Assembly: GCA_037139735.1 (NCBI GenBank)
Contig: JBAXFU010000005.1
Span: 9,381 to 73,380, forward strand
DNA length: 64,000 nt
Reading direction: 5' to 3'
From: UBA2402 sp037139735
GTDB lineage: Bacteria > Planctomycetota > Phycisphaerae > Phycisphaerales > UBA1924
Positions 39,301-48,482 of the stretch are shown here, in pieces. The notes under the pieces are model-generated. The model was not told the origin of the DNA and did no database searches. It was given only the letters and a program-made list of their open reading frames with translations. Each line of letters opens with the position of its first letter. Within the stretch, counting starts at the first letter, position 1. Both the position numbers and the translations under genes were made by a program.

Positions 39301-41463
39301 TCACTGCTGCACGTTCAGCGGCGGATCGGGCGGCACGCTGAAGACGAACTGGAAGGTGTTCTCGATCGAGGGATCCTGCGCATCCGCAAGCGTGATCGTC
39401 ACGCGGATCATCTTGGGCCAGGCCCACGGAATCGCCGTCGCCGCGGGTTCGCCGGGCCGCACCTCGGTGGCCTCGATGCTCCCGTTGCCATTGGCGTCCA
39501 CCTGATGGCCGTAGTCGCGCACGCCGTCCCCGCCGCCCGTGAAGGACCGCGAAGCCGAGTTCCACCGCAACTGATCCTGCTTGAAGGTCGGATCGACGTA
39601 CCCGAAGTGCGCCGTCGTCGCGAGCATCGTCGACGACGGCGCGTACGTGTCGTCGTTGCGGTTGTACCCGTAGATCAGCGTCGACGAGACCGCGTGCAGC
39701 CACGTGCGGGCCGAATCGGGAAGCAGTTGCTCGGGCAGCGGCACCGCCGAGGGCGTGTCGAGCAGTTGCGCCGGCAGCCGCGGCACCCGCGTCACCAGCG
39801 GCTGAGCCGCCTGCGTCGTGCTGAGCACGTTGAAGGGATACGGCAGCGACGCGAAGCGGTCGCTCGCATCCACCGTGCCGTCGCGGTTGCTGTCGTAGCG
39901 TGCCGCGGGACCGTACCAGATCGTCTCCTTGCGGACCGAATCGACCAGCCCGTACGACCACTCGACGATGAACTCGCTGCAGCGGGGCAGGAAGCCGTTG
40001 CCCGCGAGCATCAGCTGATCCATCCGCTCAAGGGCGACCTGCTGGGCGAGCGTCTCCGTGCTCGGCGAGCTCGAGGGAGCCCTCACCGTGCCGGAGAGCG
40101 AGGCGATCATGTCCACGGGTTGCGACTCGACGCGCATCCTCGCGCCCCAAGGATCGACCGTTCGGGCCGCGGCGGTCACGGCGCCGAAGCTCGGCCCCCC
40201 GCTCCCCTGGCCGGGCAAGGCCTGCTGCATCCACACGTGCATCATGTCGAGATCGGTCGGCACGCCCGCGGGGGCGGCCGACGGATCCACCCATGTCCAC
40301 GGGTAGTAGAGCAGATCGAGTTCGAGCCCCGGGTTGCTCGCCGGATTGAAGGCGTCGGGAAGGATGCGCCGGAGCTGCGCCGGATTGCCGCCGGTCGCGG
40401 GCACGTAGCCGCCGAATCCTTCGATCACGGACTTGATCTCGCGGAGATCGGTCGCGGCGATGTCGACCAACCCGGAGGTCAGCAACGGACGCCGCGGCTC
40501 GCGGAAGCGGTCCGCGGCATCGGGCAGGTTGCCGTTGACATCCGACGGGTAGTAGCGGTTGAGCGAACGGAAGACCGACCGTGCCGCGGGCTGAAGGCCG
40601 ATCTGGTCATCCCGATCGCGCAGGCGGCGACGATCGGCCGGAACGTTGGGGTCGAGGGTGTCGGCGCCGAATCGCAGCACGCCGGGCACCTGCACGCCCG
40701 CGGCGGTCCCGGGCTTCGAGAGCAAGGTGGCATGACGAACGAGCGTCCACTGCGAAGGGAAGAAGTTGGGATTGGCGTCGAGCGCCCCCGTGCGAGGACG
40801 CACGCCCAGACGGGCCTCTCGCTGGGTGAAGTCGTCGCCGTTGTTGTCGTCGACCTTGGGCTGCAGGTACGGGAGCGGATCCGCCACCGGGTTGCCCGTG
40901 GTCGGATCGATCCGCTGCGAATCCTGCCGGCGCTTCTGGCCATGCCCGTAGTAGATCATCGCCGTGCCGCTGCTGACGCGGACGTCGGGGTGAACGGGCT
41001 GCCGGGCCGTCTCGAAACGTCCGTTGGCGAAGAAGAGGATCTGGTCCATCCGCCTGGCGCGGGGAGAGGCGTCGTCGGCGTGGAGCGCAATGGCGTCGAG
41101 GTTGGGATCGAAGCGACCGTCGCCGTCGCCGTCGGCCCACTCGTGACGCAGCAGCAGGAAGCCGTCTCGCGTCATCCGCGAGAAGTCCTTGCGCATCTGG
41201 TTCTCGACCAGGCCCGCGTACTGGTTGAGCAGACTGACCCGCTTGCCGCCCTTGACGGTCTTGCCCACGGCGTCGAAGATGCTCGCCAGCCCCACCGCCA
41301 CCAGCGCGACGGCGGCGATGGCGACGATCGTCTCGATCAGGGTGAAGCCCCCGCGAACCGCGCCGGCGCGCGATGTTCCGCCGGCGGCCGCCGCGAGCGT
41401 GCGTGCACGCACCGGGAGAGCACCCTCGCGCACGACGTTCGACGTATTCGACCGACCTTTCAT
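39301..41463 (-). CDS. GspJ-like prepilin-type pseudopilin, oversized
   Basis: 720 residues. It has a type III signal sequence RGG|FTLIETIVAIAAVAL, with cleavage after Gly39 and Glu at +5, preceded by a 39-residue leader. The mature part is far longer than known GspJ (about 200). It contains several Asp/Asn-rich calcium-loop-like elements: DGDGDGRFD, DSNRDGTVDASDRF and DANGNGSIEATEV. The position between GspI-like and GspK-like genes matches the usual H-I-J-K order. The start ATG 41463 has GGAG 9 bases upstream. It is a predicted substrate of the prepilin peptidase at 4675-6123. Confidence 0.72.
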   Translation of the reverse strand: MKGRSNTSNVVREGALPVRARTLAAAAGGTSRAGAVRGGFTLIETIVAIAAVALVAVGLASIFDAVGKTVKGGKRVSLLNQYAGLVENQMRKDFSRMTRDGFLLLRHEWADGDGDGRFDPNLDAIALHADDASPRARRMDQILFFANGRFETARQPVHPDVRVSSGTAMIYYGHGQKRRQDSQRIDPTTGNPVADPLPYLQPKVDDNNGDDFTQREARLGVRPRTGALDANPNFFPSQWTLVRHATLLSKPGTAAGVQVPGVLRFGADTLDPNVPADRRRLRDRDDQIGLQPAARSVFRSLNRYYPSDVNGNLPDAADRFREPRRPLLTSGLVDIAATDLREIKSVIEGFGGYVPATGGNPAQLRRILPDAFNPASNPGLELDLLYYPWTWVDPSAAPAGVPTDLDMMHVWMQQALPGQGSGGPSFGAVTAAARTVDPWGARMRVESQPVDMIASLSGTVRAPSSSPSTETLAQQVALERMDQLMLAGNGFLPRCSEFIVEWSYGLVDSVRKETIWYGPAARYDSNRDGTVDASDRFASLPYPFNVLSTTQAAQPLVTRVPRLPAQLLDTPSAVPLPEQLLPDSARTWLHAVSSTLIYGYNRNDDTYAPSSTMLATTAHFGYVDPTFKQDQLRWNSASRSFTGGGDGVRDYGHQVDANGNGSIEATEVRPGEPAATAIPWAWPKMIRVTITLADAQDPSIENTFQFVFSVPPDPPLNVQQ

Positions 41464-41520
41464 GAACCACGCTCCATCTGTTGTCGCGGGGGAGCTGAAC
41501 ACCTTGCTCCCTCACGGGAC

Positions 41521-41545
41521 GGGGCACGCCTCGCGTGCGTGCCCC
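41521..41545. other. Stable hairpin between the GspI-like and GspJ-like genes
   Basis: GGGGCACGC (41521-41529) and GCGTGCCCC (41537-41545) form a 9-base-pair stem with a 7-base loop. It lies in the 160-base gap inside the pilus cluster, 58 bases before the GspJ-like start, and could set relative expression by processing or partial termination. Confidence 0.5.
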
Positions 41546-41623
41546 TCATGACCTGCCGCCGACTTGTCGGCCTCGCGTTCGGGCCGTCCCCGAGGTCGCG
41601 AGCACCATCCGCCGCTCCGACCA

Positions 41624-42721
41624 TCACCGCCTGATCGTCACCACCGAGACCGACGCGGGCACCTGGGAGGTGAACCGGATTTCGGGCGCCAACGTCGCGC
41701 CGCCCGCGTCGACCACCAGTCCGCTCGCGAACGGCGGATCGATGGTGAGCTGCACGGGCGTGACATCGCGGTTCAGCCGCACCACCTCGTGCACCATGCC
41801 CTTGGCGTCGATGAACTTCTGTCCCAGCTGCTCGAGGTAGGGCCGCAGCGGCGAGAAGGCCGCCGACTGATCCGTCGTGATGATGTTCGTCTGGGGTCGC
41901 CCGTTGCTGACCACCGCCGTCACCGTGGTCGAGCGGATCGGCGAATACCGAGGCTCGGCGCCGCGACCCACGCCGTCGAAGGTGGGCCGCCCCGCCGTGT
42001 CCTCGGCCACCGGAACCACCCGACGGTTGGGCGAGGTCAGCACGCCGCCCAAGGTGCTGTCGCCGGGCACGCGGATGCCCGAGTCGATCCGACGCACGAA
42101 GACGGCAAGTTGAATGGTGTCGTCATCCAGCCGCGTGAAGTTGCTCGAAGCGCCGACGGCGCCCACCGGCTTCTCGCCCGCGGCGACGCGGCGAGCGATG
42201 AAGTCCCAGACGAACCGAGGCTGCACCGAACCGGACTCCGAAGGACGGGGGATGAGCCGCTCGGCGAGCGGGATCTCGATGGCCGCGAAGCCCGGCATCA
42301 AGCCGTCGGCCCCCACGTACATCGTGCCCGTTCGCGTGTCGAGCGTGATGCCCGACTCGCTGGCCGTGCCGGTCGCGACCTCGTTGGCCGCCGCCCACGC
42401 GCCCGCGCTGGAGAAGCCGGGATCGCCCGCGAGCATCGCCCAGCCGCGAGGCGAGACCGTCTGGTTGCCCGCGTTGTCGCGGCTGTAGACGTTCGGCTCA
42501 CTGAGCAGCGCGTGGCCGCGAAGAAGTTCCTCGACCGACCGCTGAATGGAGATGCCCTGCACCGCGTCGGTCGCCGTCCGCTGCTGCCTCACCACCGCCG
42601 GGAAGACCGCCGCCACGCCGAGCAGGCCCAAGGCCAGCACGAAGATGGCGATCAGCACCTCCACGAGCGAGAAGCCCGAGGCCCGGCGTGCCGTCATGCG
42701 ATTGGCGTGCGTGTTCATCAT
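41624..42721 (-). CDS. GspI/PilV-like prepilin-type pseudopilin
   Basis: 365 residues. Prepilin signal ASG|FSLVEVLIAIFVLALGLL with Glu at +5 follows a short basic leader (MMNTHANRMTARR). The mature domain is beta-rich and about twice the length of typical GspI. The Leu-Gly-Leu-Leu-Gly-Val run after the cleavage site is a common GspI/PilV feature. Two adjacent ATG codons (42721 and 42718) are both plausible starts. Gene order places it between GspH-like and GspJ-like genes. Confidence 0.75.
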   Translation of the reverse strand: MMNTHANRMTARRASGFSLVEVLIAIFVLALGLLGVAAVFPAVVRQQRTATDAVQGISIQRSVEELLRGHALLSEPNVYSRDNAGNQTVSPRGWAMLAGDPGFSSAGAWAAANEVATGTASESGITLDTRTGTMYVGADGLMPGFAAIEIPLAERLIPRPSESGSVQPRFVWDFIARRVAAGEKPVGAVGASSNFTRLDDDTIQLAVFVRRIDSGIRVPGDSTLGGVLTSPNRRVVPVAEDTAGRPTFDGVGRGAEPRYSPIRSTTVTAVVSNGRPQTNIITTDQSAAFSPLRPYLEQLGQKFIDAKGMVHEVVRLNRDVTPVQLTIDPPFASGLVVDAGGATLAPEIRFTSQVPASVSVVTIRR

Positions 42722-42773
42722 GGGTGCTGCCCGTCCGTCCGTGTCCATCCCCCCGACCTTTCCCCCGCAGTCC

Positions 42774-43907
42774 TCAGTCGACCACTTCCTGCGCCTGACC
42801 CAAGTACCGCTGGAGCGTGAAGATCCTCGAATCCGTCTCGATCACAGTGCCGCGATCGTCGGCCAAGCGACCCTCGATCCAGCTTCCCGCCGCTCGCGTC
42901 ACCTCGAGCAGGTCGGGCCCGGGGGCGAAGAGCGATGCGTCCAACGCCGGCCCTTGGGTCGTCGCCGGGTCGGCGTAGTAGGTGCCCGTGACCCTGTTGG
43001 TCCCCTTGGCACCAAGCGACCTCGCCAAGGCCGCCGTGAGACTTCGTTCGTTATACACGGCAAGTTCCGTCACGGGCCGGGCAAGGACCGAATCGATCGA
43101 TACGTCACCGAGGAGTTTGATCCGGTTCAGGCGTTCGGGTCCGGTCAGGTTCGCCTCGAGCAGCCGATTAACCGCCGCCCCGAGGTCCAAGGCCTGGTCA
43201 AGACGCGTTGTGTTGAACGGCGCGTTCTGCCGGAAGCCCTGGGCCGCCACCGGGTCGATCACCAGCGCCAACGCCCGGTTGCCCGCGTCCAACTCGCCCG
43301 TGCCGTTGCGGAACCGAACCATGAACGTCTGGCGCTGCCACCCCTTGGCCTCCGCGTTGGGGGCGGCCGGGTTGATGAAGTTCGTTTCGGGGAAGAGCCA
43401 CAGGCCCTCGGCCGCCGGGCTCGCCGTGCCGGTGGCGAGCGAGTCGTACCACCCGTTCGCGTCGCCCGTCGCGGTGACGTCCGTCCCGCCCACCGTGTTC
43501 GCCGGCGTGTACGCGCGAATGCCCCAGTTCCGAGGGAGCTGGATCGGCGCGGCCGTCGCGAGAGGCACGAAGACCTCGCGGCTCACGCCCACGCGACCGG
43601 TCGAGACGCCGCCGCTCACCTCGTTGTCCTCGAGGAACCCCACCGACACGCACGGCACGATCGACACCCGTCCGCCGGGCTGGAAGAAGAAGACCGCCGC
43701 CGCATCGGAGGCGGGGCTCTGGATCGCCGCGTCGCGAGCCGCCGACAATCCAACCCGCAACTGGTTCTCCGCCAGCGACTTCTCCGACGACTCGATCATC
43801 GACTTGAAGGCCGGGATGGCGATGCCGATCACCAGCACGAAGATGACGATGACCACCAGGAGTTCGGTGATCGTGAAGCCTCGGGGGGCGCGGGAAGACC
43901 TGTTCAT
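42774..43907 (-). CDS. GspH-like prepilin-type pseudopilin
   Basis: 377 residues. The leader MNRSSRAPRG precedes FTITELLVVIVIFVLVIGIA, a canonical cleavage site with Glu at +5. The segment AENQLRVGLSAARDAAIQSP after the hydrophobic helix is typical of GspH/FimT-type proteins. The mature domain is longer than usual for GspH (about 170). The ATG overlaps the stop of the preceding prepilin gene (ATGA), so the two are translationally coupled. Confidence 0.78.
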   Translation of the reverse strand: MNRSSRAPRGFTITELLVVIVIFVLVIGIAIPAFKSMIESSEKSLAENQLRVGLSAARDAAIQSPASDAAAVFFFQPGGRVSIVPCVSVGFLEDNEVSGGVSTGRVGVSREVFVPLATAAPIQLPRNWGIRAYTPANTVGGTDVTATGDANGWYDSLATGTASPAAEGLWLFPETNFINPAAPNAEAKGWQRQTFMVRFRNGTGELDAGNRALALVIDPVAAQGFRQNAPFNTTRLDQALDLGAAVNRLLEANLTGPERLNRIKLLGDVSIDSVLARPVTELAVYNERSLTAALARSLGAKGTNRVTGTYYADPATTQGPALDASLFAPGPDLLEVTRAAGSWIEGRLADDRGTVIETDSRIFTLQRYLGQAQEVVD

Positions 43908-44923
43908 CGGCCCACCTCCACGACATTGTCCTTCTCGGCGTCGAGCCGGACCTTCCGCTCGTCGGCCGCGAGAACGGGCCTGCCGAGCCGCTGACTGAGC
44001 ACGGCGATCGGCTCGTCGCCGAAGGCCCCGTCGGGGCCTGCCGCCACGATCGCCCAGGCCGCGTCTCGCAACTCGGGGTTCTTCTCGATGTCGCGATCCG
44101 CGGGCGTGACCGGGAAGGCCGAGCCCTTGCGTCCCACGAGCCGCGGCAGCCGCAGATCGTCGAGCGTCCGCACCTCGTAGACCGTGCGGGCCCCCTGCGG
44201 ATACGCAGCCCCGTTCACCCACCGATAGAACCGGACCGGCACCTTCTTCTTGTCGAGCAACTCGACGCGTTCCCGATCGGCGGGGTCGGCCACGACCTGC
44301 AGATAGCTCTTGCTGGCGTCCAGGAGCGAATCGATCTTGGAGCCGCCCGTGCGGCCGCCGGGCGTGCCGCCCGCCCTCAACGTCGCGGGAACGTCGAACG
44401 AGCCGTCGGCCTTGGCCTTGTAGAAGCCCGGACCTCGAATGCCGTCGATGGGAACATCGGAGGCCGCCCCGCCGCCCAGCGGATAGTCGCATTCGCCGGC
44501 GAGGTAGACCGGCAGCGTTCGCTCGCTGTAGCGAGCATCGGCGAAGGGATTGGCGTCGGACGCGGCCGGGAAGGTCACGTCGCGAAGCGCCGCCAGGTCG
44601 GTCGACGCGGGCGAGAAGTCGTACACCGAGAACCGCGAGGCGGCGCCCGCCCCGCCCGCGACCACCGTCCGCGGCGACGCCGCGGCCCGATCCCGCACCA
44701 GCGGCGGCACGATCCCGCACTCCTCGACGAACCGGCCCAGGCCCATCTTGACCGCGTTGACGGCCGCGCGGTCGGTCACCGACGAGGCGTAACGCCGCGT
44801 GGTCCGGAAGGCCACGAAGAGCAGCCCGATCAGGACGCCCAGGATCAGGACGGAGAAGAGGACCTCGACGAGCGTGAAGCCCGATCGCGACGTTCCCCGG
44901 CGTGTGGCATGTGGCTCGGCCAT
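43904..44923 (-). CDS. GspG/PilA-like prepilin-type protein
   Basis: 339 residues. Prepilin signal RSG|FTLVEVLFSVLILGVLIG with Glu at +5 follows a 15-residue basic leader. Mature region: a helix (RRYASSVTDRAAVNAVKMGL) and a beta domain. It ends with DRDIEKNPELRDAAWAIVAA followed by GPDG, which resembles the GspG ending where a data-like WAIxSxGPDG motif precedes the calcium site. It may be the major pseudopilin. CGGAG lies 7 bases before the ATG. It is the first of four prepilin genes after pilC. Confidence 0.78.
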   Translation of the reverse strand: MAEPHATRRGTSRSGFTLVEVLFSVLILGVLIGLLFVAFRTTRRYASSVTDRAAVNAVKMGLGRFVEECGIVPPLVRDRAAASPRTVVAGGAGAASRFSVYDFSPASTDLAALRDVTFPAASDANPFADARYSERTLPVYLAGECDYPLGGGAASDVPIDGIRGPGFYKAKADGSFDVPATLRAGGTPGGRTGGSKIDSLLDASKSYLQVVADPADRERVELLDKKKVPVRFYRWVNGAAYPQGARTVYEVRTLDDLRLPRLVGRKGSAFPVTPADRDIEKNPELRDAAWAIVAAGPDGAFGDEPIAVLSQRLGRPVLAADERKVRLDAEKDNVVEVGR

Positions 44924-44950
44924 GTGAACTCCGAAAGCTCGGACTGCTCC

Positions 44951-45022
44951 GCAACGCGCGTGAAGTCAGCAACGCGATTCAAGACAGCAACGCGAGTCAA
45001 GACCTCAACGCGCGTTCAGACC
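44951..45022. repeat. Four tandem copies of an 18-base repeat
   Basis: Units start at 44951, 44969, 44987 and 45005, each beginning (G/T)CAACGCG and ending near CAAGAC or its variant. The last unit covers the stop codon of pilC (45016-45018), and the array fills most of the gap before the first prepilin gene. Confidence 0.85.
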
Positions 45023-46314
45023 GCGCCGCCGCCCTGCAGGGACTGGATCATGGCGACCAAGGGAAGGAACATGGCGACGACGATGGTGCCGACGATGCCG
45101 CCGAGCACGACGACCATGAGGGGTTCGAGCAGGCTCACGAGCGAGGCGACGGCGACGTCGACCTCCTCGTCGTAGTTGTCGGCGACCTTGAGCAGCATGG
45201 CGTCGAGCTCGCCCGTCTCCTCGCCGACGTCGATCATGTTCACCACGATGGCGTCGCAGGTCTTGCTCTCTCGCAGCGGCGTGGCGAAGCCCTCGCCCTC
45301 GCGGATGCTGTCGTGCACCTTCTGGAGCGCCTTCTCGAAGACGTAGTTGCCGCTGGTCTCCTTGGTGATCTTCACGGCCTCGAGGATGGGGACGCCGGCG
45401 GAGACCAGGGTGCCCAGGGTTCGGGTGAAGCGGGCGATGACCGTCTTGCGCACCAGCGTGCCGAAGACCGGGATGTAGAGCATGCCCGTGTCGGTGATGG
45501 CGCGGCCGGGACCGGCCTTGCGGATCAGCTTCCAGAAAACAACCACCAGCGGCACCGCGGGCAGCACGATGGCCCAGCCCGGGAGCGACTGCCCCACGTT
45601 GCTGCCCGCGAACCAGCGGCTCGAGTTGATGAGCAGGCGGGTGAGCACCGGCAGCGCCACGCCGAAGTCGGTGAAGATCTCCTCGAACTTCGGGATGATG
45701 AAGATCATGATGCCGGTCAGGATCAGGCCGGCGATGCCGATGACCACGATGGGGTACACCATCGCGCCCTTGATCTTGCGCTTGAGCCGCTCGCTCTTCT
45801 CCATGAACTCCGCGAGACGCTGGAGGATGATGTCGAGCACGCCGCCCACCTCGCCCGCGGCGACCATCTTGGTGTAGAGGTGATTGAAGGCCTTGGGATA
45901 CTTGCCCATCGCCTCGGAGAGGGCCGAGCCGCCCTCGACCTCCTCGCACACGCCGTTGAGCACGCTCTTGAGCTTGCCGGGCTTGAGCTGGCTTTCGAGG
46001 ATCTGCAGCGAGCGGAGCAGGGGCAGACCCGCGTCCTGAAGCGTCGAGAGCTGGCGGGTGAAGGTCGTGAGCTGCTTCTGGCTCACGCCGCCGAAGCCCA
46101 TGCCGCCGCCCTTCTTCTTCGCCTTGGCGTTGACGGCCGCGGCATCGGGCGCGCCGGCCCCGCCGCCCTTCTTGGCCTGCTGCTCGCGGACGCTGGTGGG
46201 ATAGAAGCCCTGCGACTTGATGCGGGCGATGGCCTCCTCGGTGTTGCCGGCCTCGATGGTGCCCTTCTGGGGCTTGCCGGCCGAGTTGAGCGCCTCGTAC
46301 GTGAATGTCGCCAT
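45016..46314 (-). CDS. pilC: Type IV pilus / type II secretion inner membrane platform protein (PilC/GspF)
   Basis: 432 residues. N-terminal ATFTYEALNSAGKPQKGTIE and IKSQGFYPTSV are the standard PilC/GspF opening. Two GspF domains follow, with FTRQLSTLQDAGLPLLRSLQ in the first and FTRTLGTLVSAGVPILEAVK in the second. Three membrane helices are visible, the last at the C-terminus (VVVLGGIVGTIVVAMFLPLV). The Lys/Gly-rich linker at about 45-75 is unusually long. The protein recruits the ATPase and moves pilins from the membrane into the filament. The start has GGGAG 8 bases upstream. The stop lies in an 18-base tandem repeat. Confidence 0.95.
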   Translation of the reverse strand: MATFTYEALNSAGKPQKGTIEAGNTEEAIARIKSQGFYPTSVREQQAKKGGGAGAPDAAAVNAKAKKKGGGMGFGGVSQKQLTTFTRQLSTLQDAGLPLLRSLQILESQLKPGKLKSVLNGVCEEVEGGSALSEAMGKYPKAFNHLYTKMVAAGEVGGVLDIILQRLAEFMEKSERLKRKIKGAMVYPIVVIGIAGLILTGIMIFIIPKFEEIFTDFGVALPVLTRLLINSSRWFAGSNVGQSLPGWAIVLPAVPLVVVFWKLIRKAGPGRAITDTGMLYIPVFGTLVRKTVIARFTRTLGTLVSAGVPILEAVKITKETSGNYVFEKALQKVHDSIREGEGFATPLRESKTCDAIVVNMIDVGEETGELDAMLLKVADNYDEEVDVAVASLVSLLEPLMVVVLGGIVGTIVVAMFLPLVAMIQSLQGGGAV

Positions 46315-46403
46315 GGGTCAGCTCCCTGTGCTCGGCCCCGGGCGCGTCCCGGGGCGTGTTCGATCAATCCGCCCGTCATCGGGCCCCGTCATCAATCCCG
46401 TCA

Positions 46404-48140
46404 TCAATCTTCATCCGACAGCGTCTCGCGAACCACCTCGTCGATGGTGGTCTGCCCCTCGTAGATGCCCAGCATGCCGCACTCGCGGAGGGACCGCATG
46501 CCTCGCTTCCTGGCGTGGGCCCGGAGCACGGCGGTGTTGGCCTGCTTCATGATGAGATCCCGCATTTCGTCGTCCATGGTCATGATCTCGAAGAGGGCCA
46601 TTCGGCCGCGATACCCGCTGTTGTTGCAGTTCTCGCACCCGCGACCGCGGAAGAAGTTCTTGCCCCGAACCATGTCGGGGGTCATGTTGAGCTCCATGAG
46701 TTCCTCTTCCTTGGGGACGTAGGGCTCCTTGCACTTCTTGCACACCGTTCGCACCAGTCGCTGGGCGACGATGCCCTCGATGGTGGCGGTGAGGAGGAAG
46801 GGCTCGAGCCCCAGGTCGACCAGACGAATGACCGAACTCGGCGCGTCGTTGGTGTGGAGCGTCGAGAGCACCAGGTGGCCCGTCAGCGACGCCTGCACGG
46901 CGATCGACGCCGTCTCGAGGTCGCGGATCTCGCCCACGAGGATGACGTCGGGGTCCTGACGCAGGAAGCTTCGCAGCGCCTTGCCGAAGGTCAGGCCCGC
47001 CTCCTCGTTCACCTGGCACTGGCAGAGCCCGTCGATGTCGTACTCGACCGGGTCCTCGACCGTGAGGATCTTGGTCTCGATGTCGTTGAGCTGCGCGAGG
47101 GCGGCGTAGAGCGTGGTGGTCTTGCCCGAGCCCGTGGGGCCCGTCACCGTCACGATGCCGTTGGGCTTGTTGATGAGCCGCAGGAACGTCTCGTAGTCGT
47201 CCTGCCGCAGGCCGATGCGATCGAGCGAGAGCTCGACGTTGCTGCGGTCGAGCACGCGCATCACGCACGACTCGCCGTAGATGGTCGGCAGGATGGCGAT
47301 GCGGAGATCGATGGGGTTGCCGCCCAGCGTGAGCTCGATGCGGCCGTCCTGCGGGAGCCTTCGCTCGGCGATGTCGAGATTCCCCATGACCTTGATGCGG
47401 CTGATGATGGCGGGGCCGAGTTGCTTGGGCGGGGGGACCATCTCGTAGAGAACGCCGTCGATGCGGTACCGCATCTTGAACTCGTTCTCGAAGGGCTCGA
47501 AGTGGATGTCGCTGGCGCGATCCTTGATCGCCTGCATGAGCACCAGGTTGAGGAGCTTCACCACCTGGTTGTCGCTGGCGGCCTCCATCACGGCGTCGAG
47601 GTCGATCGACTGGCCCGTCCCGCCGCCGGCCTTCGCGAACTTCTCGTCGATCTTGATGTTGCTGATGACGTCGCCGACCGACTCTTGCTTCGAGTAGTGC
47701 TTCTTGATCAGCGCGTCGATCAGGGCCGCGTCCGCCACCACCGCGTCGACGTTGAAGCCCATGAGCATCCGCAGGTCGTCGACCGCGCGGAAGTTGTCGG
47801 GGCTCTTCATCGCGACCTTCAGCCGCTTGCTGGTGGGGTTGTACTCGATGGGCACCACGCCATAGGCGCGGATGTTCTCCGAGGGCACCACGTCGCGGAA
47901 GCTCTCGGGGATGTCGAACCCGGTCAGGTCGACGTAGTGCATGCCCGCCTGGCCGGCGAGGGCCTCGGCCACGTCGGTGGCGGCGCAGTAGCCCAGTTCC
48001 ACCATCAGCTCGCCGAGCCGCAGCTTGCGGGTCTTCTGGACCTCGAGCGCCTCGTGCACGCGCTCGCGCGTGGACTTGCCCAGTTTGGTGAGCACGCGGC
48101 CGAGCTTGCGGCCCTTGAGTTCTGCTGGATCGATGCCCAT
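46404..48140 (-). CDS. PilB/GspE-family assembly ATPase 1
   Basis: 578 residues. N-terminal MshEN-type domain (GRVLTKLGKSTRERVHEALE, MVELGYCAATDVAEAL). The ATPase core has RASDIHFEPFENEFKMRYRI, Walker A GPTGSGKTTT (about 335), the Asp box, Walker B VILVGEIRDLETA (about 400) and the His box. A zinc tetracysteine CKKC...CENC (about 470-505) follows, as in GspE/PilB. The enzyme powers filament extension. It is one of two such ATPases in the cluster and is next to pilC. Shine-Dalgarno GGAAGG precedes the ATG. A TATGCT box lies at 48286-48281. Confidence 0.95.
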   Translation of the reverse strand: MGIDPAELKGRKLGRVLTKLGKSTRERVHEALEVQKTRKLRLGELMVELGYCAATDVAEALAGQAGMHYVDLTGFDIPESFRDVVPSENIRAYGVVPIEYNPTSKRLKVAMKSPDNFRAVDDLRMLMGFNVDAVVADAALIDALIKKHYSKQESVGDVISNIKIDEKFAKAGGGTGQSIDLDAVMEAASDNQVVKLLNLVLMQAIKDRASDIHFEPFENEFKMRYRIDGVLYEMVPPPKQLGPAIISRIKVMGNLDIAERRLPQDGRIELTLGGNPIDLRIAILPTIYGESCVMRVLDRSNVELSLDRIGLRQDDYETFLRLINKPNGIVTVTGPTGSGKTTTLYAALAQLNDIETKILTVEDPVEYDIDGLCQCQVNEEAGLTFGKALRSFLRQDPDVILVGEIRDLETASIAVQASLTGHLVLSTLHTNDAPSSVIRLVDLGLEPFLLTATIEGIVAQRLVRTVCKKCKEPYVPKEEELMELNMTPDMVRGKNFFRGRGCENCNNSGYRGRMALFEIMTMDDEMRDLIMKQANTAVLRAHARKRGMRSLRECGMLGIYEGQTTIDEVVRETLSDED

Positions 48141-48280
48141 GCGAATGCCGCTTCCTTCCGACTCGACGCCGGACGGGCCGCCCCACGCGGGAACGACACG
48201 CCGACCAAAGGCCCGCCGGCCGGAGTGACCCGCTCGAACGCCGCCCGCCGCCGGGCCGGCCCCGTCAGGTCCCTTCGACC

Positions 48281-48286
48281 AGCATA
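48281..48286 (-). promoter_or_regulatory. -10-like box TATGCT upstream of PilB/GspE 1
   Basis: TATGCT on the minus strand, preceded by TGTG, in the long gap after pilT. It would give a separate transcript for the ATPase 1, pilC and prepilin genes, with a leader of about 135 bases. No good -35 was found. Confidence 0.35.
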
Positions 48287-48364
48287 CACATCCTGTTCGG
48301 GTGGAGCGAGCCGGTTGCAACCGCCCCGCCGATGTGCCAGTTGGATATTTCGTGGCCCATCCGC

Positions 48365-48381
48365 CCCGCCGCCGCGGCGGG
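48365..48381. repeat. GC-rich palindrome, copy 3 of a REP-like family
   Basis: CCCGCCG-ccg-CGGCGGG, containing the perfect core CCGCCGCGGCGG shared with the palindromes at 23973 and 29456. It is intergenic, like the others. Confidence 0.5.
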
Positions 48382-48482
48382 ACGCCGCCAAGGACGAAAC
48401 CCGAACGGATTCCGCCCGATCACCCGTTCCAGACCCGCCCCGCGACTGAAAGCCACTCCGCCAGCCAAAGCCGCTCCCGGTC

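Larger units (their letters stand above)
48141..48482. other. 342-base intergenic region between pilT and PilB/GspE 1
   Basis: No gene is visible. It contains a TATGCT promoter box (48281-48286), a 12-base palindrome CGGTTGCAACCG (48312-48323) that could be an operator, and a GC-rich palindrome (48365-48381). Confidence 0.5.

Noticed and set aside
33011..39505. A 2164-codon open frame on the plus strand opposite the GspK-like gene, and similar long frames at 341-2173, 16242-19517 and 26961-29402.
   Set aside because: High GC makes antisense frames long. These are Arg/His/Gly-rich, have no domains, and lie opposite genes with clear motifs.
44951..45022. 18-base repeats as a CRISPR or integron array.
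   Set aside because: The units are directly adjacent with no spacers and no associated genes.
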